Below, piece after piece: positions 18,172-25,952 of a stretch of 64,000 nucleotides of DNA. The translations under genes and the position numbers were made by a program. The notes under the pieces were generated by a model. It was not told the DNA's origin. It was given only the letters and a program-made list of their open reading frames with translations, and searched no databases. Origin of the DNA: Eubacterium nodatum ATCC 33099. Its GTDB lineage: Bacteria > Bacillota > Clostridia > Peptostreptococcales > Anaerovoracaceae. The stretch's first letter is position 1. Each line of letters opens with the position of its first letter. The DNA lies in contig AZKM01000018.1 of the NCBI GenBank assembly GCA_000510425.1, forward strand, positions 62,001 through 126,000. The letters are read 5' to 3'.

Positions 18172-19215
18172 TTATTTCTCCAATATTTTTCGAAGGTTCT
18201 CGCTATATGGCGGGTACACCACTCCTTTTTCTGTAACCACTGCCGTAATGTATTTATTGTCTGTCACATCAAAGGAGGGATTATACACTTTGACCTTCTC
18301 CGGTGCCATAGGCTCTCTGTACCACATGTGACTGATTTCTCTGCCATCTCTAAGTTCTATGTCAATATCCCGTCCTGTTTCTGTATCCAAGTCTATTGTA
18401 GATGTAGGAACAAACATATAAAATGGGATTCCATACTCCTTCGCCAAGATTGCAACTGCAGATGTACCTATCTTGTTTGCACCGTCACCGTTTGCAGCCA
18501 TTCTGTCACAGCCCACAACAACTGCATCTATCCATCCGTTTTTCATCACTATGGATGCCATATTGTCACAGATAAGGGTTACATCTATATCCGCCTCGGA
18601 AAGTTCCCACGCCGTCAGCCGGGCTCCCTGAAGAGCCGGTCTGGTTTCGTCTGCAAAAACCTTGAAGTTATAAGCCTGCTTGGCTCCAAGGTATATAGGT
18701 GAAAGACAGGTTCCATATTTTGCCGTGGCTAAAGTTCCTGCATTGCAATGGGTCAAAATTCCCATACCCGGCTTGAGAAGTGAAAGCCCGTATTTTCCCA
18801 TATCTAAACATGCCTGTTCATCCTCTTCCTTTATGATTTCCGCTTCCATTTTTAAAACAGCCTTTGCTTCGCAAACTGTTCCTTTAAATCCTCTTAGGAT
18901 ACCTTCCATGCGGTTAAGTGCCCAAAAAAGATTCACTGCCGTCGGTCTGGATCTGCCTATGTATTCTGCAACTGAATGAACTTCTGATTTGAACAGCTCA
19001 AGATCTCTTCCCCTAAAATTCTTAACTGAAACATAAAGACCGACTGCTGCGGCAACCCCAATTGCCGGGGCACCTCTTACCTTCATTTTTTTAATAGCAG
19101 TAAAAATATCTTCTTTATCTGTAATTTCAAGATATTCCTCTGCAAGAGGGAGTTTTGTCTGATCCAAAATTTTCATTTTTCCCTCTTTAAATATGATAGG
19201 TTCTATTTCTGACAT
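18172..19215 (-). CDS. mtnA: S-methyl-5-thioribose-1-phosphate isomerase
   Basis: MtnA converts methylthioribose-1-phosphate to methylthioribulose-1-phosphate in the methionine salvage pathway. The protein is about 347 residues. Family motifs are VRGAPAIGVAAAVG, the catalytic Cys in LTHCNAGTLAT, the catalytic Asp in GCDRMAANGDGANKIGT, and TIDLDTETG. ATG 19215 is the start, with AGAGGCGG 5 nt upstream. An ATG at 19248 lies on the -10 box of the promoter and cannot be used. No other salvage gene (mtnK, mtnB and so on) is in the window. Related eIF2B-fold ribose-1,5-bisphosphate isomerases are an alternative, but the motifs fit MtnA. Confidence 0.9.
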   Translation of the reverse strand: MSEIEPIIFKEGKMKILDQTKLPLAEEYLEITDKEDIFTAIKKMKVRGAPAIGVAAAVGLYVSVKNFRGRDLELFKSEVHSVAEYIGRSRPTAVNLFWALNRMEGILRGFKGTVCEAKAVLKMEAEIIKEEDEQACLDMGKYGLSLLKPGMGILTHCNAGTLATAKYGTCLSPIYLGAKQAYNFKVFADETRPALQGARLTAWELSEADIDVTLICDNMASIVMKNGWIDAVVVGCDRMAANGDGANKIGTSAVAILAKEYGIPFYMFVPTSTIDLDTETGRDIDIELRDGREISHMWYREPMAPEKVKVYNPSFDVTDNKYITAVVTEKGVVYPPYSENLRKILEK

Positions 19216-19246
19216 TTTAACCGCCTCTCTTTTTTCATAGGAATAC

Positions 19247-19275
19247 ATTATACCATTGCTTTATTATAGGTGCAA
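19247..19275 (-). promoter_or_regulatory. mtnA promoter
   Basis: On the minus strand, TTGCAC (19275-19270), 17 bp and a perfect TATAAT (19252-19247) precede mtnA. The start site near 19240 leaves a leader of about 25 nt, just enough for the ribosome site. Confidence 0.65.
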
Positions 19276-19347
19276 ACCTAACACAGAAATGCTATTTTGA
19301 GAAAACATGAATATTGTTCTTAAATTTTTACAATTTCTTCTCATACT

Positions 19348-19389
19348 AAAAAGAGAAGCATCTATATTTTCATAGATAAACTTCTCTTT
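19348..19389 (-). terminator. Intrinsic terminator of the ATC-hydrolase operon
   Basis: A long hairpin has the outer stem AAAGAGAAG/CTTCTCTTT (19350-19358 with 19381-19389) and an inner ATCTAT/ATAGAT stem. On the minus strand it runs into TTTTTAG. It closes the operon that ends at 19428. Confidence 0.82.
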
Positions 19390-19427
19390 AAATTAAATGC
19401 TTTTTATATTTGTTTTATCTTCCGGGT

Positions 19428-20063
19428 TTATTCACCCTTATTCTTAATCCAATAATCACAATCTTCATAACCATCGGCAACAGTGTGTTCTCTGTAAAGA
19501 GTTCCCCCAAAATGTTCTATAACAGCCTTATCCGTCTCACAAAAATACGGCATCAGCTCGCTATATCCGTTCTTTTCTGCAAAATCTGCAATAGGGCACC
19601 CCACAAGGTGAATACTGATTCCTTCCTGATGATTAAGTGGATTTACTTCCATCCCCCATGTATTATTCCAAGAGCCGTCCTTCTTGTGTCGGTTAAGTTT
19701 TTTCGCTCTGAGTCCGAAAAGACCGTGAAAAATTTTTCGTATCCACCTATTGTTTAGATTAAACCTGGAAAGCTGACCGCCTTTCTTGTCTCCAATCATC
19801 ATTCCAAAACACATATCCGTGATTTCTTCCGAAGACATATTACGATTCATACACTCGTAATAGGAAAAAGCGGATAAAGCACCATAAAAGTTTTTTGACA
19901 TCGGATTGTCTTTTCCTCCTATAGTTGGAGCGTTATTTGAAAATTTTTCATATGTTTTAATAATTTCACTATACTTTTCTTCGACCTCGTCTGAAGAATA
20001 TTTTTTATTCAATTCTTTTTTTATCCATGTCTTAGAGTCTTGTGGAATTTCATATATTGTCAT
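19428..20063 (-). CDS. L-2-amino-thiazoline-4-carboxylic acid hydrolase family protein
   Basis: This 211-residue cytoplasmic protein resembles the ATC_hydrolase family (PF14196). The recognisable parts are IHLVGCPIADFAEKNGY and MPYFCETDKAVIEHFGG near residues 150-190, with conserved Cys residues. The founding enzyme opens the thiazoline ring of 2-aminothiazoline-4-carboxylate to N-carbamoylcysteine. Most family members have no proven substrate, so the reaction here is open. It is the last gene of tetR-methyltransferase-hydrolase and lies 20 bp after the methyltransferase. A strong terminator follows. Confidence 0.7.
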   Translation of the reverse strand: MTIYEIPQDSKTWIKKELNKKYSSDEVEEKYSEIIKTYEKFSNNAPTIGGKDNPMSKNFYGALSAFSYYECMNRNMSSEEITDMCFGMMIGDKKGGQLSRFNLNNRWIRKIFHGLFGLRAKKLNRHKKDGSWNNTWGMEVNPLNHQEGISIHLVGCPIADFAEKNGYSELMPYFCETDKAVIEHFGGTLYREHTVADGYEDCDYWIKNKGE

Positions 20064-20083
20064 AACATCACCTTCCCCTAATA

Positions 20084-20677
20084 CTATTTTGTACCGAACA
20101 CGCCAAACATAAACTTGTTTTTTATAGTTTGAACATCTATAAAGCCTGCCTCTCTCATATATGTTTCAAGTTCTTCCGGTTTCCATGAAGTCATATCGGG
20201 AATCATCTCTTCCCAATGCTTATTAGGATCTCCCGGATCATTAACAATAACAAACTTACCTCTGCTTTTCAAAACTCTTTTAATTTCTGTAAAGCACTTT
20301 TTCATATCCTTCCAAAAGTAAACTGTTTCAAACGCTGTGGCAAGATCAATAAAGTTATTTTCAAAAGGAAGTCTATCTGCGCTTCCTTTATAGATTTCGC
20401 AGCGTTTCCCAATATGTCTTTGATTTACCGTCTTTGATTTTTCCACACTGACATCAGAAATATCAACTCCGTACACCATTCCTCTGGCAGATTTATCAAG
20501 CAGCCTCTTAATATTGAATCCTCCTCCGCATCCAATATCTACAATATTTCCTTCAGCGGGAACGTCAAATTGTGTAAATGCCCATTTCGCCATGGGACTA
20601 TGTCCCCAGTTCATGCCCGTGAGCATGAGTTTCCCAATTACTCCTTTAGGATTTCCGAAATTATCTTTGATTGCCAT
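20084..20677 (-). CDS. Class I SAM-dependent methyltransferase (Methyltransf_11 type)
   Basis: The protein is 197 residues, with SAM-binding motif I IVDIGCGGGFNIKRLL near residue 45, the acidic residue of motif II in MVYGVDIS, and motif IV in NFIDLATAFETVYFW. The substrate is unknown. It overlaps the end of tetR by 17 bp and is followed by the ATC-hydrolase gene, so a small-molecule modification pathway is likely. Confidence 0.82.
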   Translation of the reverse strand: MAIKDNFGNPKGVIGKLMLTGMNWGHSPMAKWAFTQFDVPAEGNIVDIGCGGGFNIKRLLDKSARGMVYGVDISDVSVEKSKTVNQRHIGKRCEIYKGSADRLPFENNFIDLATAFETVYFWKDMKKCFTEIKRVLKSRGKFVIVNDPGDPNKHWEEMIPDMTSWKPEELETYMREAGFIDVQTIKNKFMFGVFGTK

Positions 20678-21308
20678 TATGATTCTCCTTTTGCATAAGT
20701 GTAACGATACCTACTTCATATATTTTCCCAATCATTTCCATGCACTGTATAATGGTTTCTCTTTGCTTGTCTGAGAGAACGAGCCTAAACAATGTTCTTA
20801 TATACCCATCCATCAAAATTTCCATCGTCTGCTCTTTAATAAAATTTAAAGGTTTGCCTTCAACATTTTCTGCGGCTATATTAATACCTGTTGCATTTCG
20901 CCTTGCGATATTATCAAGGAATTCTTCATATTTAGTTCCTTTTGCACCATTAATAATTAATTCCACAGCATCACGATCTGAAATTAGGATATCAACAATT
21001 TTGGGGATATTTTCATAATAAATACTTCCCATCTCATGCAGTCGTTTCTCTTTTGGTATGTTCTGCATTTTCTTTTGAATTTTATCAAGCATCTCCATAA
21101 GTTGTTCTGCTACCGGATCTGTAATGGCGTAAAAAAGCTCCTCTTTTGAACTGAAGTATCCGTATAATGCTCCATGAGTATATCCTGCTTCTGAAGCAAT
21201 CTTCCGCAGCGGTGCTGCCTGATAGCCATATTCAAGAAAAATCTTTCGTGCACTTTTGAGTATCAATTGTTTCGTAACAAATTCTTCATTTCTTATTTTT
21301 GTTTTCAT
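20661..21308 (-). CDS. TetR-family transcriptional repressor
   Basis: The helix-turn-helix reads PLRKIASEAGYTHGALYGYFS, followed by an all-helical ligand domain, about 215 residues in all. ATG 21308 (MKTKIRNEEF) has a GGAG site; a longer frame from 21377 would cover the promoter and the palindrome at 21334-21350. It is related to the TetR at 5539-6153 (both have GALYGYFS/GAFYGYYS-type recognition helices). It leads the methyltransferase and ATC-hydrolase genes and probably represses them and itself. Confidence 0.87.
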   Translation of the reverse strand: MKTKIRNEEFVTKQLILKSARKIFLEYGYQAAPLRKIASEAGYTHGALYGYFSSKEELFYAITDPVAEQLMEMLDKIQKKMQNIPKEKRLHEMGSIYYENIPKIVDILISDRDAVELIINGAKGTKYEEFLDNIARRNATGINIAAENVEGKPLNFIKEQTMEILMDGYIRTLFRLVLSDKQRETIIQCMEMIGKIYEVGIVTLMQKENHNGNQR

Positions 21309-21333
21309 CCTACACTCCGCATGTTGCTTAGCT

Positions 21334-21377
21334 ATATTACTAAGTAATATGTTATACTTTTTTTGTTGTTTTGTCAA
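21334..21377 (-). promoter_or_regulatory. tetR promoter and 17-bp palindromic operator
   Basis: On the minus strand, TTGACA (21377-21372), 17 bp and TAACAT (21354-21349) form a promoter. A perfect palindrome ATATTAC-TTA-GTAATAT (21334-21350) starts at the -10 and covers +1. It is unlike the operator of the first TetR, so the two repressors probably have separate targets. Confidence 0.68.
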
Positions 21378-21402
21378 GAAAAAACTGAATATTTCATATG
21401 TG

Positions 21403-22374
21403 TTATCTTCCTTTTTCTCTGTATTCGGTAGGCTTCATTCCTGTACGCTGTCTGAACATATCAGACAAACTGCTTATATATTTGTAACCGACCATCTCGG
21501 CAATTTGAGATACCGGAAGCACTGTGTCTTTAAGGAGATGTTCCGCATGTGTAATACAACGTGTAACAATATATTGTTGAATGCTCATTCGGTACACTTC
21601 CTTAAATATGTACTTCAGCTTAGCTTGACTCATGCATGCAATTTGTGAAAGAAAATCGATCCTGATATCCGTAGCATAATGATCGTTAATATAATTAGCC
21701 ACGGATACGACAGCATCCAAATCATCATTTGGTATTGAAAACCTATATCTAATATGTTTTCTATTCTGGTTCTTTGCTTTTTCAAGAATTATGGAAAGTG
21801 CTTCGTTCACTTTACTTTCATAAAACAGTTTTGCAGATATGCCGTCTCCCATATAGCTTTTAATTTGATTGAAAACCGTAACCAGTTCAGGAAAATTGGA
21901 ACAGCCGTCTATCTGCGCGAACGCCTCTGAGGGATTTTCATAAAGATCCGGGTATTGCTCACTTAAATATTTCTTGTAATATTCAGGCATAAATGTAATG
22001 CTTATACTATCGATAGGAATTTTTTTGTGAAGTACCATACGATATTCACTCTTTTTCCCTACATATGCCTGAATTGCTCCGGATGTCAAACGGCGGTAAG
22101 GTGTCAGTATTTCACCGGAAACGGAGTGGAAATAACCAACACAAATATATTCCGGTTGTTCAAAAGCGCAACAGGTATCTTCATAATGAATCTGATTCAT
22201 AATAGTTATAGTCACATATGGGTTACATTGATATACCCAACAATATCCCTTACCAAGTTCAGGATTCATTTTGTAAAATTTGCCATTCGGATTAAATCCC
22301 GGTATAGGTTCACATGGAATAACACCCCTGTCTGTAAAAATATCCTTATATATTTTTTCTAATTGCTCGCTCAT
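21403..22374 (-). CDS. AraC-family transcriptional regulator
   Basis: This 323-residue protein has a ligand-sensing N-terminal domain of unknown specificity and a C-terminal AraC DNA-binding domain (about 225-320). The two helix-turn-helices are IDFLSQIACMSQAKLKYIFK and VSQIAEMVGYKYISSLSDMF, closing with TGMKPTEYREKGR. It is divergent from the nitroreductase gene across a 154-bp spacer that holds a promoter and operator, so it may control that operon. It lies just upstream of tetR, about 25 bp from the tetR -35. Confidence 0.87.
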   Translation of the reverse strand: MSEQLEKIYKDIFTDRGVIPCEPIPGFNPNGKFYKMNPELGKGYCWVYQCNPYVTITIMNQIHYEDTCCAFEQPEYICVGYFHSVSGEILTPYRRLTSGAIQAYVGKKSEYRMVLHKKIPIDSISITFMPEYYKKYLSEQYPDLYENPSEAFAQIDGCSNFPELVTVFNQIKSYMGDGISAKLFYESKVNEALSIILEKAKNQNRKHIRYRFSIPNDDLDAVVSVANYINDHYATDIRIDFLSQIACMSQAKLKYIFKEVYRMSIQQYIVTRCITHAEHLLKDTVLPVSQIAEMVGYKYISSLSDMFRQRTGMKPTEYREKGR

Positions 22375-22437
22375 AAAATTATATTTTCTCCATTCGACAA
22401 ATGATTTGTGCTAATAGCTAATTACTGTCATCTTTCA

Positions 22438-22492
22438 TTGACACTGAAGATATGAATAAGTAAAATAAAACATAAGTTAGTTTTAACTAACT
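22438..22492 (+). promoter_or_regulatory. Nitroreductase-operon promoter with GTTAG-N6-CTAAC operator
   Basis: TTGACA (22438-22443), 17 bp and TAAAAT (22461-22466) form a near-consensus promoter. The predicted start is near 22473. At 22475-22492 lies an 18-bp perfect palindrome, AGTTAGTT-TT-AACTAACT, with core GTTAG-TTTTAA-CTAAC. A repressor bound here would block the first transcribed bases. Confidence 0.75.
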
Positions 22493-22528
22493 AGATTATA
22501 TATTAAGTAAAATAAGTTTTCAATATTT

Positions 22529-23308
22529 TTGCGTGAGGAGGTAAAAATGAAAATCGAAGAATATCTTTTCGCTATGAAAAAAAGATGCTCCCGCAGAAAG
22601 TATACAAATAGACCAATTGATTCCAAGTATGTGCAACAGCTTGAAGATAACATTGCCTTGTACAATAAAGAATCCGGACTTAATATGAAATTGATAATTG
22701 GGAATGGAGGGAAGCTTTTTGACGGTTTTCGCAAAAGCTATGGTCTGTTTGTAGGTGTTCAGAACTACATTGCCATGATTGGAAGCAAAACACTTCTAAA
22801 TCGTATGGAAAAAGTAGGTCGTTTTGGTGAAAAAATAATTCTTGAAGCAACTGCAATGGGTCTATCCACATGCTGGGTTGGGACAAGTTATGATAAAAAT
22901 GCAGCGAAGGAATTATGTGAAGGAAATGAAGTGCTGGATTGCGTTATAGCTGTCGGATATTCAGACGAAAAGCATTCACTTAAAGAACGAATGATGGAAT
23001 ATGGTATGCACAGACAAAATAAATCTAAGGAAGCTTTAATAGAAGCGGAAGAGCCTATGCCGGAGTGGTTTAAGCAAGGTATGGATTCTGTTTATCTTGC
23101 ACCTACCGCAAGAAATCTACGCCCATTTGTATTCAAATATAAGGATGGACAGGTAACTGCTTCCATTACAATTCCAACAGAAACTGCGATAATTGATCTT
23201 GGGATTGCCAAATTCCATTTTGAATTGGGAGCAAGGGTTGGAAGTTGGGATTATGGAAATGGCGGCCATTATTATTTTGATGATAAACGGAAGGACAGTG
23301 ATATATAA
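22529..23308 (+). CDS. Nitroreductase-family flavoprotein (TM1586-type)
   Basis: The 259-residue protein fits the TM1586_NiRdase family (PF14512), which are two-domain FMN enzymes. Seen are the N-terminal RRKYTNRPID segment (phosphate-binding Arg), the central ATAMGLSTCWVG motif, and a second half with PTARNLRPFVF and IDLGIAKFHFELGA. The likely role is reduction of an electrophilic or nitro/quinone-like substrate with flavin. The start has GAGGAGG 6 nt upstream. It overlaps the next gene by 1 nt, so the flavodoxin-like product may be its electron partner. Confidence 0.8.
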   Translation: MREEVKMKIEEYLFAMKKRCSRRKYTNRPIDSKYVQQLEDNIALYNKESGLNMKLIIGNGGKLFDGFRKSYGLFVGVQNYIAMIGSKTLLNRMEKVGRFGEKIILEATAMGLSTCWVGTSYDKNAAKELCEGNEVLDCVIAVGYSDEKHSLKERMMEYGMHRQNKSKEALIEAEEPMPEWFKQGMDSVYLAPTARNLRPFVFKYKDGQVTASITIPTETAIIDLGIAKFHFELGARVGSWDYGNGGHYYFDDKRKDSDI

Positions 23309-23610
23309 TGAAAGCTGTTTTTATTGTATTCAGTCCATCAGGACATACTCTCATTGCTGCACGAAAATTCATGAGTCTTCTTGAAGATAACGGAATTTCC
23401 TGTCATATGATTAACATCACAAAAAACGATAAGTATCTTCAGGATTTCACAATTACAAAAACACCGGTTGATGATCTTGGAGAACATCATTTATTGATTC
23501 CCTGTGCCCCGGTATATGCCGTTGTACATCCATATATTGAAGTTGCAAGAAAAAGACTTTCGGACGGTTTTGCAGAGCTTGAAAATCCGCAATCTGAAAT
23601 TTATCGATAA
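23308..23610 (+). CDS. Truncated flavodoxin-like protein (N-terminal part of an EFR1-type ferrodoxin)
   Basis: Only 100 residues are encoded. The N-terminus VFIVFSPSGHTLIAARKF matches the FMN phosphate loop of the flavodoxin fold, and IPCAPVYAVVHPY matches the second flavin loop (G-x-PVYA-x2-P in relatives). EFR1-type ferrodoxins are about 250-270 residues and end with two 4Fe-4S motifs; here the frame stops after EIYR and no ferredoxin motif is found downstream before 23684. It is either a decayed gene or a short flavodoxin. It overlaps the nitroreductase gene by 1 nt. Confidence 0.6.
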   Translation: MKAVFIVFSPSGHTLIAARKFMSLLEDNGISCHMINITKNDKYLQDFTITKTPVDDLGEHHLLIPCAPVYAVVHPYIEVARKRLSDGFAELENPQSEIYR

Positions 23611-23683
23611 AACTGATATTCACTAAATATAAAATGAAAAAGTTATGCCATAAAAAATTATAGAAAAGAAAGGATAAATTACT

Positions 23684-24688
23684 ATGATTAACAAATCAAA
23701 TATTTATGAACAACTTACAGCACTACCGTATCTCACCGCTTATCAGCAACTGATACAGGGTGCCATCGAATTAGATGTCTTTTCTAATTTAGAAAAACCT
23801 ATCACCACAAAAGAGCTATCTAAAAAAATGAACTGGAATGAAGGCAACACCTTCAATCTTTTGAAAGGTTTGTACAGTCTTGGTTATCTTGAGCGAAAAA
23901 GAGATACATTTTGTAATATGCCGGAAACCTCAAAATATCTTGTTAAGGGTAAGGCTGCATATATGGGAAGTATGCTGTCATTTTTCTGTAATAATCAAGG
24001 CATGAGCCTTGGAAATGTGGCACGGCAAGTAAAGGAAGGTCCTAAACCGCAGGAACAGACACAGCAGTCTATGGATTTTGCAGCTTATGGTAAAGTGCTG
24101 CGTGATGCTCAATCAGGGATACGTCAATATGAACTGTTAGAAATTCTTCGATCCCTTCCCGAGTATAAATCTATTCACCGAATATTGGATCTGGGCTGCG
24201 GTGCAGGTTGTCTTGGAATTGCAGCTATACAAGATGTAAGCAACCGTACGGGCGTTCTTTTTGATAGACCGGATATGCAGTCACTTATCGAAGAAAGTAT
24301 AGAGCTTTCCAATATGCAAGATAGCGTTTCCGTTAAAACCGGAGACTTTATAAACGATGATATTGGTGGCGGGTATGATCTAATCCTCTGCTCATCCATT
24401 ATGTTATTCGCCATTGCAGGCGGTGCAAATTTCTTTGCAAAGTTAAAAAAAGCATTAAATCCCGGTGGAGTAGTTGTGTGCTTAAATGAAGGAATTGAGC
24501 CGGATTATTCCGGTCCTTGGGATATGATTTTAGGTTATATGGCATTTAATTTACAGGGGATGCCAATAGGTGTAATAAAAGGTCAGATTGCTGATGCAGC
24601 AAAATCCGGCGGGTTTCATTCTGTAGAAAATCGCAGTGTGCTTCTAAGTACCGGAATGCACGATATCAATATTTTGAGAAATGAATAG
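23684..24688 (+). CDS. O-methyltransferase-like SAM methyltransferase
   Basis: This protein is 334 residues. The N-terminal 90 residues form a winged-helix dimerisation domain (ELDVFSNLEKPITTKELSKK then NLLKGLYSLGYLERK), as in acetylserotonin- and hydroxyindole-type O-methyltransferases. The catalytic domain has motif I ILDLGCGAGCLGIAA near residue 168, an acidic residue in FDRPDM and motif IV in YDLILCSSIMLFA. The substrate is unknown. It follows the flavodoxin fragment by 73 bp in the same direction and is followed by a hairpin at 24771. Confidence 0.8.
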   Translation: MINKSNIYEQLTALPYLTAYQQLIQGAIELDVFSNLEKPITTKELSKKMNWNEGNTFNLLKGLYSLGYLERKRDTFCNMPETSKYLVKGKAAYMGSMLSFFCNNQGMSLGNVARQVKEGPKPQEQTQQSMDFAAYGKVLRDAQSGIRQYELLEILRSLPEYKSIHRILDLGCGAGCLGIAAIQDVSNRTGVLFDRPDMQSLIEESIELSNMQDSVSVKTGDFINDDIGGGYDLILCSSIMLFAIAGGANFFAKLKKALNPGGVVVCLNEGIEPDYSGPWDMILGYMAFNLQGMPIGVIKGQIADAAKSGGFHSVENRSVLLSTGMHDINILRNE

Positions 24689-24770
24689 CAAAACGTAAAT
24701 GGGTTGATATTAAATGGCAATCATATTCAGATTAAACACAAACCGTTAATGACACAATCTATGGAGATCG

Positions 24771-24810
24771 GGCCTTAACAATGTTATGATATACATAGCA
24801 TATTAAGGCT
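24771..24810. terminator. Hairpin between convergent genes, probable terminator
   Basis: GGCCTTAA (24771-24778) pairs with TTAAGGCT (24803-24810), with an inner TATG/CATA stem, followed on the plus strand by CTTTCC. The U tract is weak. It lies between the plus-strand methyltransferase and the minus-strand AraC gene. The rest of this 231-bp gap has nothing else I could support. Confidence 0.45.
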
Positions 24811-24919
24811 CTTTCCATATTAGAATGGAAAAAACAGACAACAATATTACCCGAACGATTGCCACGCTGAGCGAGAATGGAAAAACACAGTCTTGCATCC
24901 ATAAATTTTATCTACTTCA

Positions 24920-25942
24920 CTAATGCTTCTGATTTCGATATTCATTCGGAGTCATACCGCACAGTTTTTTGAATACTGTACCGAATTTCGCCTGACTTTT
25001 GTAGCCAACCGCTCCCGCAATATCACAAATGCTCATATTGTCTTGCTCTGTCAGGTATTCTCTAGCCTTCCTTATACGGTATTCTTTTAGCCAAGTATAG
25101 ATTGGTTTCCCATATAGGCTTTTAAAACAATCTTTTAATGCCGTCTGCGAAATATCGAACTGCTCCGCCAAACTTTCGATGGTATAATTCTGATCCAGAT
25201 TTTCAGAAATTAACTTCTGTACTGCCTGTGTTTTCTCAACTTTATCCTTATAGAAATAGGTTCTGCCGTCATTAACATCCTTCGCTTCCATCACAGAAAG
25301 GCAAACTAACAATTCTAATACTTTTATTCGAAAATAGGGAAATTTTACATTTTCCGGTACACGATATAGATCAGTAAACAATCGCCTTAATGTCTCATCC
25401 TCCTGAATAATGAAATATCTGTCATCACCGCAGAACTTTTTCCGTAGAGCTTTGAGGTTAATAGGAATCCCCGCCGCATTCTTTTCCAAAGCCTTTTCTG
25501 CAAGAGAATTTACAAACCCAATCGTGATCCCATGGTAATGGCTCGTCGGCAAATAAGTTATTCCTTTATGGTGCACACTGGAATCAATACAGATGCTCCC
25601 TGTTTTTTTCATGCAATACATGCCATTATCCCACTCCATTGTAAGACTACCTTCTCGGCAATAATCCACTGCAAGCACCGTATCTACAGCCTGGTACACG
25701 GAATGATACTGCGACATGTGAAAATCGTTATACATCAGAAAAATGCCGTCAAAGACCTGATAAAGAATCATATCCCCCTCGCCGGTATCATTTTCCAACC
25801 GAATTACAACGCATTCATCAGTCTGTGCCACCACACGGTATTCGCCGATTTCCCCGAAATTATGGAATGCATCCCATAGCATATTTGGCGCTTCATTAAA
25901 ATCCTCCTTTCGTCCCTCAAGGACAGGAGTGTTGTATTTCAT
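24920..25942 (-). CDS. AraC-family transcriptional regulator
   Basis: This is about 340 residues, with an N-terminal cupin-like sensing region and a C-terminal AraC domain: IESLAEQFDISQTALKDCFKS and ICDIAGAVGYKSQAKFGTVFK, ending CGMTPNEYRNQKH. I start it at ATG 25942, with AGGAGG 6 nt upstream; a longer frame from 26002 runs into the ATPase gene. It is the last gene of the second ECF cassette, 10 bp after the ATPase stop, so it is probably co-expressed with the transporter and senses the same ligand. Confidence 0.86.
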   Translation of the reverse strand: MKYNTPVLEGRKEDFNEAPNMLWDAFHNFGEIGEYRVVAQTDECVVIRLENDTGEGDMILYQVFDGIFLMYNDFHMSQYHSVYQAVDTVLAVDYCREGSLTMEWDNGMYCMKKTGSICIDSSVHHKGITYLPTSHYHGITIGFVNSLAEKALEKNAAGIPINLKALRKKFCGDDRYFIIQEDETLRRLFTDLYRVPENVKFPYFRIKVLELLVCLSVMEAKDVNDGRTYFYKDKVEKTQAVQKLISENLDQNYTIESLAEQFDISQTALKDCFKSLYGKPIYTWLKEYRIRKAREYLTEQDNMSICDIAGAVGYKSQAKFGTVFKKLCGMTPNEYRNQKH

Positions 25943-25952
25943 GTTATGCCTC

